Shown: positions 42,913 through 51,628 of the stretch, in pieces
How positions within the stretch are numbered: the first letter of the stretch is position 1
How the letters are laid out: each line of letters starts with the position of its first letter
NCBI GenBank assembly: GCA_903883645.1
Contig: CAISBR010000054.1
Location: forward strand, 48,346 to 112,345
Reading direction: 5' to 3'
Source of the DNA: an uncultured Myxococcales bacterium
Lineage (GTDB): Bacteria > Myxococcota_A > UBA9042
DNA length: 64,000 nucleotides
The notes under the pieces: generated by a model
What the model saw: the letters and a program-made list of their open reading frames with translations, nothing else
Database searches by the model: none
What the model was told of the DNA's origin: nothing
Made by a program: the position numbers and the translations under genes

Positions 42913-44838
42913 ATGGAGCGCTCGCAGCTCAAACTGACAAAGCTAGGCTTTGATTTCAAGCTACTGTGCATCATTGGCTTGCTGATCTTGGCTAGCTGCC
43001 GGCGCGACGCCGAGGCACCTGCTGCGCCCAAGCCGCCCGCTGCGCCAATCGCCGCCGCCCCAGCCCAAGCTCCGCAGCCCGCTACCTCGCCACGGCACGG
43101 TTGGACCGCTGGGCGCGCTGTGGGTCAAAGTGTCGATGTGTTGATACGCGCGGCCGCTCCGGGCCTCGATCCAGGCGCAGCTGACGGCATGGTGCGCCCC
43201 ATCGCCGACGAGTGGCGCAAGCTGGCCGGCGTCGAGCACGTGGTCACCCGCAGCCGTGAGGGCGAGATCCGTGCGCTCGTCCGCTTTGCACCGGGGATGT
43301 CACTCCCCGACGCGGCCACGGCAGCAGTGGCGGCGGCCTGGCAAGCCAATCGTCCTGCAGAACTGGCGACGCCGCATATCGCCTGGATTCCTAAGGGTAA
43401 TCGTGCACGGATTGGCTGGGCTCTGACCAGTTTTGACGGCGGCGAAGACTCGACTGCGCTCGCCGTGCAGTTGGCGCCGCAGCTCGTTGAGCGCTGGCCG
43501 GCGCTGGGTCGGGTTGAAGTGGCGGGCACGGTGCGGCCGGTGTACTTCGTCGATGTGCTGACCAAGACGGCGCTCGAGCGCGGCACGAGCCTATCTGCGA
43601 TCGCCGCTGCACTGCGCGACCTGCTGCTGCACAACCCAGACCAAGCCAAAGTCGATGCCGGGCCGCAGTCGCAGAATCGTGCGCAAGCGGTCATCGATAC
43701 AGGTAAAATCGCGACCCATGGCCCCAACCCGCCCATCGAGTTGAGCCGTGTGGTGGCGCTGCGACGCGGTCTGGGTGGCCCCGTGCGGGCTGCGCTGGTC
43801 GGGCGCAACGAGGCGGTGCTGCTGCGGGGCGAAGCGGGCAACGGTGCAGACCTGGACCACCTAGAAGCCACTGCGCGCACAGAGTTGCAGGCCACCGGGC
43901 TGCTGGGCGCACGCCGGCAGCTCTACCCCCAAACGCTTTCGGTGGCGTCGCGGATCGTGCTTGAGCTGCGGCCCGGCCAAACGCCCGAGGTGCCCTTAAC
44001 GCTGGCGAAGCGGCTGCTGGCGGTCCGCGAGACGCAAGGTGTGGTCGGCGCGGTGGCCATGCAAGGGCTTGACGGGATTCCTGAAACGCTCGATGCCGAC
44101 ATTATGGCCAACCGCCGCTGGACGGTGTGGGTCACCACGTCATCTCCCAATGTCGACTCGCTGCTGACGTCGGTCATTGGGTTGCTGAGCGACGGCCCGT
44201 GGCGTGCGTACTTGATGCCGAATAACCTTGACACGGCGCTGGCTTGGGTGCTCGACGGCCCGGCCGCGGCGGGTGTGCTGCTCGCCTCAGGTGAGGCTGG
44301 GCGCTTGGCTCCAGCGGTGTCTGCGCTTGGGGAGCAATTACAGAAGCAGCGCGATCTAGATAACTTACGCTCCGGTCCGCAGCGGCGAGCGGCGTTGCCA
44401 GGGTTTGCGCGCGTCCGCATCGAAGGGCTGGTCGCGGCGCACTTGTCGAGCGACGACGCGGCGTTGGCACTGGGCATTGTCGACCGGGCGCAGCTGCTGG
44501 GGCAGTTTGGCGGTGCGGATGTCTGGCTCGATCTGCCCGGTGGCGCCATGGCCGCTGAGTTCGGCTCGCTGCCGCTGGCCTGGTCCAAGACAGGTGACAA
44601 ACCGGCGCTGCTTGGCGATGTGATTCAATTACCCAGCGATAGTAGCGTACTAGAGCGCATCCGCTGCGATGGCGACCCCGCGCTCTTTGTGCTGGTCGAC
44701 AACCGCGGCGTGGCCAGCGAAGTGGCAATAAGTGCCTTTCGCGACTCGTTTGAGCGGGCCGCCGTGCCGGCCGACGTGCGCCGCTTGGCCCTGACGCTGG
44801 CCGATCCACGTTTGGGGCAGACGTCGTGTTTGCCATGA
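42913..44838 (+). CDS. Lipoprotein made of RND-transporter periplasmic domains without membrane helices
   Basis: 641 aa from ATG at 42913 (AGGG upstream). Lipobox LASC (Cys29), then an Ala/Pro stalk. Residues about 72-345 line up with the first AcrB porter half: 'VDVLIRAAAPGLDP' with PN1 'VTISASYPGADA', 'LAGVEHVVTRSREG' with the following strand, 'RVEVAGTVRPVYFVDVLTK' with 'DVQLFGSQYAMRIWMNP', and 'PIELSRVVALRRG' with 'VLLRDVAKIELGG'. Residues about 345-630 follow the second porter half (PC1/PC2 and DC). In a pump these halves are separated by six transmembrane helices; here residues run straight on, and only the N-terminal signal is hydrophobic. It cannot use proton flux itself. First gene of an operon with a helical lipoprotein and a FadL-like barrel. 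Confidence 0.8.
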   Translation: MERSQLKLTKLGFDFKLLCIIGLLILASCRRDAEAPAAPKPPAAPIAAAPAQAPQPATSPRHGWTAGRAVGQSVDVLIRAAAPGLDPGAADGMVRPIADEWRKLAGVEHVVTRSREGEIRALVRFAPGMSLPDAATAAVAAAWQANRPAELATPHIAWIPKGNRARIGWALTSFDGGEDSTALAVQLAPQLVERWPALGRVEVAGTVRPVYFVDVLTKTALERGTSLSAIAAALRDLLLHNPDQAKVDAGPQSQNRAQAVIDTGKIATHGPNPPIELSRVVALRRGLGGPVRAALVGRNEAVLLRGEAGNGADLDHLEATARTELQATGLLGARRQLYPQTLSVASRIVLELRPGQTPEVPLTLAKRLLAVRETQGVVGAVAMQGLDGIPETLDADIMANRRWTVWVTTSSPNVDSLLTSVIGLLSDGPWRAYLMPNNLDTALAWVLDGPAAAGVLLASGEAGRLAPAVSALGEQLQKQRDLDNLRSGPQRRAALPGFARVRIEGLVAAHLSSDDAALALGIVDRAQLLGQFGGADVWLDLPGGAMAAEFGSLPLAWSKTGDKPALLGDVIQLPSDSSVLERIRCDGDPALFVLVDNRGVASEVAISAFRDSFERAAVPADVRRLALTLADPRLGQTSCLP

Positions 44839-45956
44839 ATTTCGCTGCTTCGACCCGGCACTCCGTCATGGCGACAGTTCTTGTCGCTTTGCAGTTGCTG
44901 ACGAGTTGCGCCGCGCTCAACGACTCGGCGCCTGCCGTGCCCAAGCCGAGCCACTGCCAAACGGTCGACCAGCGACTGGCGCCTTTGATGAAGCTGGCCC
45001 ATCAAGGCAAGACCAGCCATCTGGCTACGATTCTGTCGGGGCGCCTTGATGCCGCCGGCCAGCGCGCCGTCGTGCAGCTCGTCATCGATGTCGCCTACGC
45101 GCTTCCTGGCGATATTGCCAAGGATCTTCAAGGCTTGCTGGCCCCGAGCAGCCTAGGTGCGGTGGTGCCACTGCTGGTCGCGTTCTTGGCGCCGCTGCCG
45201 GGCGACCCGCTGGCATCGCCGCCGATACCGCCCAAAGTGCAGGCCATGACTGCCTTTGCCGGCGTAGCGCAGAGCTGTCTGAGCCAAGAGATGTTTGTGC
45301 TGGGCAAGCGCCTGTTCGCCGAACCGGCCGCGGCCGACGCGGTAACTGGGCTGCTGACATCGGGTACCGGCGGCGCCAAGCAGATTCTGGGGGCCCTACA
45401 GAACGCCGGCGCGGAGGGGCGCAGCGGGATGCAAACGCTGGTCCGCAACCTGATGACTGCAGTCGCGGCGGACGATTTTGCGCCCGAGCCGCTGCTGGCG
45501 CTGCTCGACGGGCTGGTCGATCCGTCGGCGCCGGGCGCGCTGGGGGCCATCGACCAGTTTCTGCGCGCCATGGTGGTCGGCAATTCGCCGGCCGATCGGG
45601 CGCAAGCACTGCACGCGCTGGGCGGTTTTGCGCAGTGTTTTATAGACTTAGATCCCGACATGGCCATAGCCGGGCACGGCTACGATGTGCTGGTCGTGCT
45701 CGACCTGCCCGACATGAGCACCCTGACCCTGGACACGCATCGCTGGCTGCCCGTGATTTCGATTGCGATGGATGTGCTCGCGAGCCACGCCGCCTCGCGC
45801 GACGCCTGGAGCGAGCTGCTGGGGCTGCTGTTGCGCCCTGAGACTGGCATCGCCGCCCTGCCCGACTTGGTGGGCCTGCTGCAAAGCGAGGCGCTGCCTG
45901 GTATTTTGGGCCTGCTCGCCGATCTAATTGCCCTGCCGTGCCAGGAGCAGCCGTGA
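44835..45956 (+). CDS. Helical lipoprotein of unknown family in the RND-like operon
   Basis: 373 aa; ATG at 44835 overlaps the previous stop (ATGA), preferred to the GTG at 44826. Lipobox LTSC. The mature chain is almost entirely alpha-helical and rich in Leu/Ala/Gly/Pro, with repeating helix pairs of about 35-40 residues ('LLALLDGLVDPSAPGALGAIDQFLRAM' split by turns), so an alpha-solenoid or helical bundle is likely. Few Cys (about four) might pair. No recognised family. The coupling on both sides (ATGA and GTGA) means it is made with the RND-like lipoprotein and the barrel, and may bridge them. Confidence 0.65.
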   Translation: MNFAASTRHSVMATVLVALQLLTSCAALNDSAPAVPKPSHCQTVDQRLAPLMKLAHQGKTSHLATILSGRLDAAGQRAVVQLVIDVAYALPGDIAKDLQGLLAPSSLGAVVPLLVAFLAPLPGDPLASPPIPPKVQAMTAFAGVAQSCLSQEMFVLGKRLFAEPAAADAVTGLLTSGTGGAKQILGALQNAGAEGRSGMQTLVRNLMTAVAADDFAPEPLLALLDGLVDPSAPGALGAIDQFLRAMVVGNSPADRAQALHALGGFAQCFIDLDPDMAIAGHGYDVLVVLDLPDMSTLTLDTHRWLPVISIAMDVLASHAASRDAWSELLGLLLRPETGIAALPDLVGLLQSEALPGILGLLADLIALPCQEQP

Positions 45957-47362
45957 GTCGCTGGCAGGTCTGCTTGGCCGCAGTAGCGTTTTCAGCCCTG
46001 GCAACACCGTGTTCTGCATCCGTTTTTGAACTATTTGGTGCGGGTCCGCGCTCGCTGGCCACGGTGGGCGCCGGCACCGCTTCGGCCGACGGTGGCGAGG
46101 CGGCCTTTCATAACCCCGCAATGCTAATGGCTTCTCCGCTTGCGGGCGCCTGGTTCGGCATGTCGGCGACGAAAATGGCACTGCGCATCGACCTGCAGCG
46201 CCCGGCATGCACCGACGCCTTTGCCGCGTGCTCCGCCCGCTACCCCAGCGGTTTTTCAAGTAGGCACCCGGTGTTACCCACCGACTCCGGCGCATTTGAG
46301 ATGGGATGGAACTACCCCGTCGGCGGCGTGTTGCGCAACCGCCTCGCCTTTGGCGCAAGCTTGGCTTTGCCGGTCGGCCACTTGATCCGCATCGCCGGAC
46401 CCGACCCACAAGCGCCCAACTTCATTCAATACGAAGGCATGCCCGACCGCCTCGCCTTCTTAGTCGCCATCGCCGGGCGCATCACCGACAGGTGGTGGTT
46501 CGGCATGGGCACGCAAGTGCTGGCGGTGCTGAATGCGCAAATTGATCTGCAACTCGATGCCACGAATCGGGATTACCAGCGCGCCACCATCGACATTGGC
46601 CTGCAGCCCCGCGCGCGCCTCACGGCCGGCACCGCGCTGCACCCGCGCGACGACCTGTGGTTTGGGCTGGCTTGGCGACAGCATTTGTCGCTTCAGTACG
46701 GCATTCCCGCCAACGTGGCGATTGGCTCGCCGGCCGAGCTGTCGATTGGCCTGGGGCACGACACCCTCTATTCGCCCGATTCGGTAAGCCTGGGGGCAGC
46801 ATGGCGAAGTCCTTTGGGTGGGTTACGCCTCACTGCCGACTTGGCCTGGGCGCGGTGGTCGGCCATGCCAGACCCGTCGCCGTCCGTTACGCTCGATGTC
46901 AAAGGCGACGGCGTGCGAGCATTCGGCCTGGGCTCAGCCCTCGACGTCGGCACAGATACCCCGGCGGTTGCGCTGCATTTTCGCGACACGTTTAGCCCAG
47001 CGCTGGCCGTTGAAGCCCGCGTAACTGAAGCATTTGTCGTACGCGGCGGCTATCGCTACCGACCCACGCCCGCGCCGCGCGCCGAGGGGCCGTTCAAGTA
47101 CCTCGACAACGATGCCCACGTACTTGGCGCCGGAGTCTCGTATCGTTTCGGTACGTTTGCCCCTCGCCTGCTCAAGCAGCTCGACGACGCCGGAGCCAGC
47201 GAGCGCGACACTCCGGGGCCGCTGCATATCGACCTGGGTGTGCAAGCACAGGTGCTGCCGCTGCGCACCGTATATCCCAGCGACCCCAACGACCCCGTCG
47301 GCGCCTTCTCGCACGGCGGCAGCGTCTGGCACGCAGGGGTCGCATTCGGCGGCAGCTTCTGA
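45953..47362 (+). CDS. FadL/OmpP1-like outer-membrane channel
   Basis: 469 aa. GTG at 45953 overlaps the previous stop (GTGA), with CAGGAG upstream. Signal peptide ends near 'TPCSASVF'. The mature N terminus 'FGAGPRSLATVGAGTASADGGEAAFHNPA' (split by Gly) is the FadL/TodX hallmark in which 'NPA' forms the hatch, and the rest is barrel-like, ending 'HAGVAFGGSF'. FadL-type proteins take up hydrophobic molecules across the outer membrane by lateral diffusion. Last gene of the RND-like operon, which suggests that operon handles a hydrophobic or lipid substrate. Confidence 0.8.
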   Translation: MSRWQVCLAAVAFSALATPCSASVFELFGAGPRSLATVGAGTASADGGEAAFHNPAMLMASPLAGAWFGMSATKMALRIDLQRPACTDAFAACSARYPSGFSSRHPVLPTDSGAFEMGWNYPVGGVLRNRLAFGASLALPVGHLIRIAGPDPQAPNFIQYEGMPDRLAFLVAIAGRITDRWWFGMGTQVLAVLNAQIDLQLDATNRDYQRATIDIGLQPRARLTAGTALHPRDDLWFGLAWRQHLSLQYGIPANVAIGSPAELSIGLGHDTLYSPDSVSLGAAWRSPLGGLRLTADLAWARWSAMPDPSPSVTLDVKGDGVRAFGLGSALDVGTDTPAVALHFRDTFSPALAVEARVTEAFVVRGGYRYRPTPAPRAEGPFKYLDNDAHVLGAGVSYRFGTFAPRLLKQLDDAGASERDTPGPLHIDLGVQAQVLPLRTVYPSDPNDPVGAFSHGGSVWHAGVAFGGSF

Positions 47363-47386
47363 CACAATCGCCGCAGGAGCCTGCCC

Positions 47387-48172
47387 ATGTCACGCTTGGT
47401 CCAACTCAAATCCTGCTGTAGCGCGCCGTGGTTGCTGGGCATCGTCTCGGCCAGCCTAGTCGCTTTTTCGGGGTGCGGTAGCTCTGCGGCGACCAGCGCC
47501 ACCGCCAACGACGCCCAAGTGCTCGACGGCCCGGTGAGCGACACCAAGGCCGCCGACGCCAAGGTAGGCGCCACGGGCGACACTGCCGGCAAGGCCGACA
47601 GCACCAAAGCCCCCTGCAAGCCTTGGGAAGCGGCCATCGACTGGAACTGCCCCGCCGACACCCACTGCGGCTACGACGAAAGCGACGTGGTCGCCTGCGT
47701 GCCCAACGGCAGCCACAGCATTGGCGAAGACTGCGCCGATGGCGCCGGCTGCAAAATCGGACTGTGCGTCACATCGGACAATGGCACCTCGGCGTGCTCG
47801 CCCTACTGCACGGTCGAAAGCCAGTGCGACTCGAACACGTGCAACAAGATTCAGGGCAAGAAATACAGCGTATGCGATGTCGCCAAGTACACGAGCTGCG
47901 CGCCGCTGACGCCAAAGTGCCCATCGGGCCAAAGTTGCTACGATTACGGCAGCTTGGGCTTTGTCTGCGCCAACGCAGGCAGCCTGCAGAACGGCGAAGC
48001 GTGCGTGAGCAACGCCGAATGCGCCCCGGGCTACACCTGCGCAGGCGCGGCGGGCTCGACCAGCGGCCTGTGCCGCAAGCTGTGCAGCACCACGGCCAAG
48101 CCCAACGGCTGCGACGACCCGTCGACCAACTGCTCAAAACTCGGCGCTGGTGCCGGATATTGCGAGCAATAA
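47387..48172 (+). CDS. Cysteine-rich lipoprotein
   Basis: 261 aa; CAGGAG nine bases before ATG. Signal with lipobox FSGC, then an Ala/Asp/Lys-rich stalk. From about residue 76 to the end there are over 20 Cys in pairs such as 'CADGAGCKIGLC', 'CTVESQCDSNTC' and 'CVSNAECAPGYTC', similar to the surface repeats typical of Myxococcota. Begins 24 bp after the FadL-like gene on the same strand, so it may be part of that operon. Function unknown; structural or recognition role likely. Confidence 0.7.
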   Translation: MSRLVQLKSCCSAPWLLGIVSASLVAFSGCGSSAATSATANDAQVLDGPVSDTKAADAKVGATGDTAGKADSTKAPCKPWEAAIDWNCPADTHCGYDESDVVACVPNGSHSIGEDCADGAGCKIGLCVTSDNGTSACSPYCTVESQCDSNTCNKIQGKKYSVCDVAKYTSCAPLTPKCPSGQSCYDYGSLGFVCANAGSLQNGEACVSNAECAPGYTCAGAAGSTSGLCRKLCSTTAKPNGCDDPSTNCSKLGAGAGYCEQ

Positions 48173-48239
48173 TAGTGAGATTCATCGAACCACGGCTGCG
48201 CGGCGCGCGCCATCACCACCACCGCGAGCCGATTCTGCG

Positions 48240-49808
48240 ATGAGCACTCCTCCAAGCCTGCTCGATATCCTAGACACAACGGTCACCCTAGAGTGGGGCG
48301 ACACGCGCACTATTGGCACGCTGCTGCGCCTAGGCGGCCGGCGCGTGGTGATCACCGCCCTGCGCGCGCCCGAAGTGGGCACGACCGTGTACCTGCGTGT
48401 CGAGGATGACAAATCGTCGGAATCGATGGCGCTCGATGGCACCTGCTGCGGCGTAGCTGAGAGCGACTGGGGCGAGCAAGAGGTCGAGATCGACGTCAAG
48501 CGCGTCGGCACCACGGCCTCGGCGGCAGCGCTGCGCAACTTCTTAGAGCGACATGGTCTTGAAGGCGGCGGCGGCGTGTCGGTCGGCCGCAATCGCGACA
48601 ATCCGGACCTCAAGCGCTACGTCTATACCCTGCCCGAGCCCAATCCAAACGCCAGCACGGCGCCGCAGCTGCCCGTGGCACCAGCCGAGCACAACGCACC
48701 GGCGGCCATGCACGAGCCGACCCGGCAGCTCGGTTCGCAAACCGATATGGCTGCCCAGGTCGCAGCGGCTCGCAGCGCGGCGGTCGACTTGCAGGCTCTA
48801 GGGCCGCATACCCGACCGACGGCCCCCTCGCCGCCGCCACCCGCCGCGGTCGCTGCCCCGGCACTTGCCCCTAGCGCTAGCCGTGGCGACGCCACTGGAC
48901 TAACCGATGCCGACCGCGAACTGGCGGACCTGCTCTCGTCGCTGTCGAACGACCGGCCCACGCCCGCGATCGATATCCCTGCTGTATCAGCGGGTTCGCG
49001 GTCGTACGGCGTGCTGGGATTGGCGCTGAAGATGCCCCGCCCAGCGACCGACGAAAACGCCACAGTCGAACTGTCGCTCGCCGAGCTTGGCGGCACCACG
49101 GCGGCCACGGCGCCCGACTTGGCAACTGCGCGGCTTGCCCCCAGCACCACATCGCCAACGATTTTGGCCCCGGCGGGAGTATCGTCGTCCGCGGTTTCAC
49201 CCTGGAAGGGTGCTGCGCCCCAGCGCCAGGCCACGTCGGACATGCGGCTGCCGTCGGCCAACATCCTGCCGCAAAGCGCGACGCCTGCCGCTGACCACGA
49301 CTACTCTGAGCAAATCCTGGTGCAGACGGTCGACAAGGCCAGCGCGATGGCGGCGCCGGTCATGCAGCTTGCGGGTCACGACCGGGCGAGCGGCATGATG
49401 GCCCGGCTGCTCAGCAAGCGCGAGGAAGAGACCAACGCTGCGGCGGCGGCAGAGCCCACGAGCGCCTCGCAGCTGTTCGCCCACGACTCCGCACAACGGA
49501 TTGAGTTGAATGTGCAATTCGAGTCTGGCGCCAAGAAGAAGAAGAGCCCGGGGCAGCTCGTCCGCCTTGGCGAGAGCAAACTGCGCATCCATACTCAGAA
49601 CTTGCCACAGCTGTACGAGCGGATTGCGGTGCTGCTGCCATTTAAGAATAACCCTAAGAATACTATAACGCTTCGCTGCGAAGTGACCCGGGTGCGCACC
49701 GGCGAAGATGGCTCGGAGCCGTGCTTTGACGCCCGAGTGACTGCAGCGGGCAATTCGCCAGCTGTGATGGCCAAAATCCGCGAACTTCTTGCAGAACCTG
49801 GCCATTAG
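48240..49808 (+). CDS. Protein with two PilZ-like domains joined by a low-complexity linker
   Basis: 522 aa from ATG at 48240. Residues about 8-105 form a beta-rich domain ('TVTLEWGDTRTIGTLLRLG', 'APEVGTTVYLRVED') that looks like PilZ. A long Ala/Pro/Ser/Thr linker follows (about 130-390). The end (about 418-520: 'RIELNVQFESG', 'PGQLVRLGESKLRIHTQNLP', 'LRCEVTRVRTGEDG', 'CFDARVT') repeats the same strand order. Neither copy has the RxxxR c-di-GMP-binding motif, so they may bind proteins rather than the nucleotide. It precedes the two-component pair by 36 bp and could be in the same transcript. Confidence 0.55.
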   Translation: MSTPPSLLDILDTTVTLEWGDTRTIGTLLRLGGRRVVITALRAPEVGTTVYLRVEDDKSSESMALDGTCCGVAESDWGEQEVEIDVKRVGTTASAAALRNFLERHGLEGGGGVSVGRNRDNPDLKRYVYTLPEPNPNASTAPQLPVAPAEHNAPAAMHEPTRQLGSQTDMAAQVAAARSAAVDLQALGPHTRPTAPSPPPPAAVAAPALAPSASRGDATGLTDADRELADLLSSLSNDRPTPAIDIPAVSAGSRSYGVLGLALKMPRPATDENATVELSLAELGGTTAATAPDLATARLAPSTTSPTILAPAGVSSSAVSPWKGAAPQRQATSDMRLPSANILPQSATPAADHDYSEQILVQTVDKASAMAAPVMQLAGHDRASGMMARLLSKREEETNAAAAAEPTSASQLFAHDSAQRIELNVQFESGAKKKKSPGQLVRLGESKLRIHTQNLPQLYERIAVLLPFKNNPKNTITLRCEVTRVRTGEDGSEPCFDARVTAAGNSPAVMAKIRELLAEPGH

Positions 49809-49844
49809 GACCGCAATCGCCGCAGTGCGCCGGGGAGCCAAGGC

Positions 49845-50543
49845 ATGTCGCATGTGCTGATCGTCGAAGACGAACCGGACCTGCGGGCGCTGGTGGCGCA
49901 CCACGTTGAAGCCGCAGGACACACGTATAGCGAGGCGGAAACCGCAGCCGAGGCCCTGAAGTGCGCGCGGCAGCAGCGACCCGATTTGGTCATCTTAGAC
50001 CTGATGCTGCCCGACGGCTCGGGTGTAGATGTATGCCGCAACCTGCGGGCAATGCCAAACCTGAGCAAAGTGCCGGTCATCATGGTTACCGCTTTGGCGG
50101 CAGAACCTGAACGCGTCACTGGCTTTGAGGCGGGTGCCGACGACTATGTCACGAAGCCCTTTTCGGTGCGCGAGCTGATGCTGCGAATTAGCGCGGTGCT
50201 GCGGCGCGCGCCTACCGACCCACAGCCTGACAGTCCGGTCCTCGCCGTGGGCGGCATCCGCCTAGATCCCGAGCGCCACGAGGTCTATGTCGACAGCGAG
50301 CAACTGCACCTGACGGCTCTAGAATTTCGCCTGCTGAGCGCCCTGCTGAGCAGTGCCGGCAAGGTCCTTACGCGCCAAGCGCTGCTCGAAGGCGTGTGGG
50401 AGATGAGCCCGGATCTGCGCACTCGCACCGTCGATACACATGTCAAGCGCCTGCGCGAGCGACTTGGGCCTGCCGGCGACGCCATCGCGACAGTGCGCGG
50501 CGTTGGCTATTGCCTGCGCGACGGCAGCGAGGCGCCCGAGTGA
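49845..50543 (+). CDS. OmpR/PhoB-family response regulator
   Basis: 232 aa; GGAG precedes ATG. The receiver domain has 'VEDEPD' and phospho-acceptor Asp52 in 'LVILDLMLPDG', the Thr in 'VTALA' and Lys in 'VTKPF'. A winged-helix DNA-binding domain (about 130-225) ends 'TVRGVGYCLR'. The sequence is close to PhoB. It is coupled by a GTGA overlap to the sensor kinase at 50540, its likely partner. Targets are unknown; no PhoB box was identified in this window. Confidence 0.92.
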   Translation: MSHVLIVEDEPDLRALVAHHVEAAGHTYSEAETAAEALKCARQQRPDLVILDLMLPDGSGVDVCRNLRAMPNLSKVPVIMVTALAAEPERVTGFEAGADDYVTKPFSVRELMLRISAVLRRAPTDPQPDSPVLAVGGIRLDPERHEVYVDSEQLHLTALEFRLLSALLSSAGKVLTRQALLEGVWEMSPDLRTRTVDTHVKRLRERLGPAGDAIATVRGVGYCLRDGSEAPE

Positions 50544-51616
50544 GCCCCGACGCCCACCGCGGACCGCCGCCCAATCCCCGCGCCAACCTCTTCTCGACCA
50601 TGATCGACGCCATGGGCGACGGCATGATGGTCGTAGACCACAAGCTGCGGGTGGTGGTGACCAATCGCAGTCTGCGCGACACGCTGGTCTGGGCGACGAC
50701 AAGCCAAGGTGAGCCGCTAGTTAGCCTAGTCGACGCGCCGCAGTGGGTGGATGCCTGCGCCACGGTGCTGGCGGGCGGCGAGCCGCGCACGCTTGAAGTG
50801 ATGCATCACGGCCTGCGCGAGCGGCTGCTCGAAGTGCGGGTGGTACCGCTGCCCGACCACGAGTACTGGGGGCACCGCGTGCTTTGCGTCGTGCGCGATG
50901 TGACCGACACCCGCGCGGTCGAGCGTATGCTCATGGATTTTATTGCGAATGCTAGTCACGAACTGCGCACCCCCACGGCCGCCATCTTGGGCTGGGCCGA
51001 GACGCTGGTCGACTCGCCGCCGAGCAATCCCGACAAACTCGCACAAATTCATGCAACTGTTTATCGCCATGCCAGTCGGCTGAAGACGCTGCTCGGTCAG
51101 CTGCTCGACCTGTCGCGCTTGGACCAGCACCAGTGGCATCTGCAAAGCAGCGCTGTCGAACTTTCGGTGCTTTTGCACGGCTTGCTCGACCACTATCGCG
51201 ACGAAGCGGCCAAGGCCGGGCTCACGCTTCTAACCGAGTTGGAGCCGAACCTGCCGCTCGCACTGGCCGATCGCGGCGCGCTTGAGATCGCTCTGGGCAA
51301 CTTGGTGCAAAACGCCATCAAGTATACCCCCACCGGTGGCACGGTTACGGTGCGGGCGGGTCGCAGTCCGCCGCCGCAGACCCGCACCCTGCGTGTCGAA
51401 GTGGTCGATAGTGGCATCGGTATTCCGCCCGACGATCAGCTACGTGTATTTGAACGGTTCTATCGCGTCGACAAGGGCCGGTCGCGGCAAGTCGGCGGGG
51501 CCGGCCTGGGCCTGTCGATCGTGCAATCGCTCGTGCAGCAGCTAGGTGGTCGCCTAGAGCTGCAGAGCGATGTGGGCAAGGGTTCGACTTTTGCGGTGAT
51601 ACTGCCGATCGGCTAG
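50540..51616 (+). CDS. PhoR-like sensor histidine kinase without transmembrane segments
   Basis: 358 aa. The GTG at 50540 overlaps the regulator stop (GTGA); a longer in-frame start at 50396 would lie inside that gene. A PAS-like domain (about 15-120) precedes the HisKA domain with His140 in 'NASHELRTP', and the ATPase domain shows 'LVQNAIKYTP' (N box), 'DSGIGIP' (G1), 'FERFYRVD' and 'GGAGLGLSIV' (G2). No hydrophobic helix is present, so unlike PhoR of E. coli it is cytosolic and should read an internal signal or be docked by another protein. Confidence 0.9.
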   Translation: MSPDAHRGPPPNPRANLFSTMIDAMGDGMMVVDHKLRVVVTNRSLRDTLVWATTSQGEPLVSLVDAPQWVDACATVLAGGEPRTLEVMHHGLRERLLEVRVVPLPDHEYWGHRVLCVVRDVTDTRAVERMLMDFIANASHELRTPTAAILGWAETLVDSPPSNPDKLAQIHATVYRHASRLKTLLGQLLDLSRLDQHQWHLQSSAVELSVLLHGLLDHYRDEAAKAGLTLLTELEPNLPLALADRGALEIALGNLVQNAIKYTPTGGTVTVRAGRSPPPQTRTLRVEVVDSGIGIPPDDQLRVFERFYRVDKGRSRQVGGAGLGLSIVQSLVQQLGGRLELQSDVGKGSTFAVILPIG

Positions 51617-51628
51617 CCGAACAGCGCT

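Noticed and set aside
51609..51620. TCGGCTAGCCGA palindrome at the end of the histidine kinase gene
   Set aside because: Only 12 bp, overlaps the stop codon and has no loop or T-run, so it is not called a terminator.
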